Positions 62,187 to 64,000 of a stretch of DNA of 64,000 nucleotides are shown here, piece by piece; the first letter of the stretch is position 1, and each line of letters begins with the position of its first letter. Source of the DNA: Chloroflexi bacterium HGW-Chloroflexi-2 (GTDB taxonomy: Bacteria > Chloroflexota > Anaerolineae > Anaerolineales > Anaerolineaceae); contig PHBY01000005.1 of assembly GCA_002840735.1 (NCBI GenBank), positions 62,001 to 126,000 on the forward strand, read 5' to 3'. The notes under the pieces are model-generated. The model did no database searches. It was given only the letters and a program-made list of their open reading frames with translations, and was not told the origin of the DNA. Made by a program: the position numbers and the translations under genes.

Positions 62187-64000
62187 CTAATTATCGCGTA
62201 GGACGGCACCGATTTCACGTTCTAAACGCCGCACGATTTTATTGCGTAAGGCGGTGGATTCAGCTGATTCGATGGTGTGATTAAGCGCCTGGTAGGTCAG
62301 GCTGTAGGCCAGGCTTTTCTTGCCAGCACCTATTCTGTCACCACGATATACATCAAAGAGCCTTACATCGGCCAGCAGTTTTCCACCCGTCTGTCGGATG
62401 AGTGCTTCCACCTTATCGGCTGGGATTGTCTCTTCCACGATTAAGGCGATGTCCTCTAATACTGGTGGGAAAACCGAAACAGGGGAAGTTTCAAAGCGTA
62501 AGGGAATTAATGGTAACAACGCTTCCAGGTCAATTTCTGCAATGTAAACCGCCGGGGTAAGGAAGTCATAATTCTGTTTGACGCGTGGGTGAATCTCACC
62601 AAACACCCCGATCATGGTATTATTGACTGAGATTTGTGCACATTTGCCTGGGTGTAGCGAGGGGTGTTTGGCCGGTTGGAAGCTCACATCCTGTAAGTGA
62701 ATTTTCTGTAGCATGGCATCCAGCACACCTTTAAGATCAAAGAAATCCAAATTTCCTGATGTTTGTAAATCCCAGCTAGGATTGCTGCGTTTTCCACTCA
62801 TTCCTATTACCAGTTTGCGAGGTTCCATGGGAAGGCTGTTCTTTTGTTCATAAATGAACTCCGCGCCAATCTCAAAGAAAGCCAGGTGTTCACGAATACG
62901 AGCATTTTTTTCGAGAATTTCTAAAACCGAAGCCAAAAGACTTTGACGCATGACGGATCGTTCCGGGGCAATGGGATTGAGTAAGCGTACGTAGTTTTCG
63001 GGGTCAAGAGATTGACCCTGAAGATAGGCGCGTGTTTCCCTTTCAATGGATGTCAGACGGTAGGTGATGACCTCCTGCAGTCCCAGACCAGCCAGGATGT
63101 CCTTGATTTTCTCTTCATTGGCCAACTCAAGGTTGTTACGTTGCGGGGGTAATTCATCTGCCAGATTGGTCTCCGGGATGTTGTTGTAGCTGTATATACG
63201 CGCGATTTCTTCCATCAGGTCGGCTTTGCCAATCACACCTTCACCAATATCCAGGCGATGGGGAGGGGTTTGTGCCTGAACTATATCACCATCGACCTTG
63301 CAAACGAATTCAAGCCGGGTCAGGATCACGGCGATTTGTTGCGCCGGGATGGTTACACCCAATTTTCGTTCAACATCCTGTACACTGATGCTTACCAATG
63401 GATCAAACGGTGGTTGTGGATAATTATCGACCAATTCCTGAGCGATGGTTCCGCCACTCCAGGCAGCCATGCGTTCCAGACCCAGATCAACAGCCCAGGA
63501 GGCTAAAGCCGGGTGGACGCCGCGACCAAAGCGGTAACCCGCTTCAGAGTTGAGGTGCAGCCTGGATGATGTACGGCGAACATTGATAAAATTCCAGCTG
63601 GCGCCTTCCAGTAACACATTTCGGGTAGTCTCGGTGACTTCGCTCTCTAAACCGCCCATAATCCCTGCCAGTGAAAGAGGACCTGCGGTATCACATACCA
63701 GAATGGTATGCTGATCCAATGATCGTTCCACATCATCGAGGGTGGTCAGGGTTTCACCAGGGTCAGCAGCACGGGTGATAATGGTGGGGGCTTTTCCACC
63801 AGCCCGTTGGACGAGCACATCGTAATCGAAGGCATGCAAAGGTTCACCGGTCTCGAGCATAACATAATTGGTCGCATCCACGATCGAATTAATCGGTCGC
63901 ATCCCCGCCAGACGTAAGCGTCTTTGCACCCAATAGGGACTGGGTTTTGGCTCTAAACCCTGCACCAAACCTAAAACAAAGCGAGGATTGAGATTGGGGT
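62187..64000 (-). CDS. pheT: Phenylalanyl-tRNA synthetase beta subunit (partial, C-terminal part)
   Basis: The gene starts beyond the right edge; the visible 604 or so codons include the B3/B4 editing domain (GEPLHAFDYDVL, GGLESEVTETTRNVLLEGA, SEAGYRFGRGVHP), the B5 DNA-binding-like domain, the catalytic-like core, and the C-terminal FDX-ACB anticodon-binding domain (FPPVLEDIALIVEETIPADKVEALI, LFDVYRGDRIGAGKKSLAYSL). It forms a heterotetramer with PheS and charges tRNA-Phe. A terminator follows. The normal upstream partner pheS must lie to the right of the window. Confidence 0.97.
   Translation of the reverse strand, partial: PNLNPRFVLGLVQGLEPKPSPYWVQRRLRLAGMRPINSIVDATNYVMLETGEPLHAFDYDVLVQRAGGKAPTIITRAADPGETLTTLDDVERSLDQHTILVCDTAGPLSLAGIMGGLESEVTETTRNVLLEGASWNFINVRRTSSRLHLNSEAGYRFGRGVHPALASWAVDLGLERMAAWSGGTIAQELVDNYPQPPFDPLVSISVQDVERKLGVTIPAQQIAVILTRLEFVCKVDGDIVQAQTPPHRLDIGEGVIGKADLMEEIARIYSYNNIPETNLADELPPQRNNLELANEEKIKDILAGLGLQEVITYRLTSIERETRAYLQGQSLDPENYVRLLNPIAPERSVMRQSLLASVLEILEKNARIREHLAFFEIGAEFIYEQKNSLPMEPRKLVIGMSGKRSNPSWDLQTSGNLDFFDLKGVLDAMLQKIHLQDVSFQPAKHPSLHPGKCAQISVNNTMIGVFGEIHPRVKQNYDFLTPAVYIAEIDLEALLPLIPLRFETSPVSVFPPVLEDIALIVEETIPADKVEALIRQTGGKLLADVRLFDVYRGDRIGAGKKSLAYSLTYQALNHTIESAESTALRNKIVRRLEREIGAVLRDN

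Overview
The window looks like chromosomal DNA of a low-to-mid GC member of the Chloroflexi, most likely class Anaerolineae. This is an inference from gene style: many lipoproteins with Pro/Thr-rich linkers, an NBR1-like Ig domain lipoprotein, RNase J, a YabE-RsmA pair as in Gram-positives, and no outer-membrane machinery. It is mostly housekeeping and envelope genes. I see no prophage, CRISPR array or complete transposase.

Layout. 1-8.9 kb: partial lipoprotein, CE7 esterase, KamA-like radical SAM enzyme, GPH-type sugar transporter, a propeller lipoprotein whose signal peptide and body are in different frames, a large lipoprotein and a decayed tandem copy of it. 8.9-15.7 kb: membrane GTPase, LiaF-like protein, acyltransferase plus CDP-alcohol phosphatidyltransferase, GNAT, DUF4013, PfkB kinase, zinc-ribbon/SH3 protein. 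15.9-19.3 kb: RNase J, a probable structured leader RNA, DnaA. 19.8-24.7 kb: FAD oxidoreductase, flippase-like protein, DUF4173, a 46-residue membrane protein, FmdB-type zinc ribbon. 24.9-33.7 kb: M55 peptidase, NUDIX, endonuclease III, asparaginase II, degenerate metallo-beta-lactamase fold protein, sensor kinase, AAC(3)-like protein, M23 peptidase, MiaB-like methylthiotransferase. 33.8-44.6 kb: hydrolase, two membrane-anchored peptidases, HAD, Gfo/Idh/MocA, RelA/SpoT-like protein, tRNA-Phe, YabE, RsmA. 44.7-48.9 kb: dolichol-phosphate-mannose-type glycosyltransferase, a roadblock-V4R-response regulator operon, and divergently an orphan magnesium chelatase I subunit followed by a NUDIX fragment. 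49.1-51.9 kb: a B12-dependent mutase-like enzyme coupled to an opine-dehydrogenase family protein. 52.3-58.5 kb: ECF sigma and putative anti-sigma, a DUF4097 operon, and an ABC-2 exporter with a NEW3 protein. 58.7-64 kb: tRNA-Gly, tRNA-Cys, membrane and secreted proteins, a solute-binding lipoprotein and the end of pheT.

Main discoveries. (1) Three copies of an 89-90 bp miniature element, each with a 17-bp covarying hairpin, 15-bp terminal inverted repeats and a perfect 8-bp target duplication. (2) Two divergent ECF promoters sharing GAAAC-N16-CGGTC between the sigma gene and its likely target operon. (3) Five genes without a ribosome binding site in which a -10 box lies exactly 7 nt before the ATG, suggesting leaderless mRNAs. 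(4) An in-frame A AAA AAG slippery heptamer joining the two halves of a lipoprotein. (5) The mutase/opine-dehydrogenase pair as a candidate undescribed amino-acid pathway. (6) Two gene remnants: a lipoprotein copy with three nonsense mutations and a NUDIX C-terminus.

Several starts were moved to codons with a good ribosome binding site or to leaderless ATGs. Reasons are given per entry.
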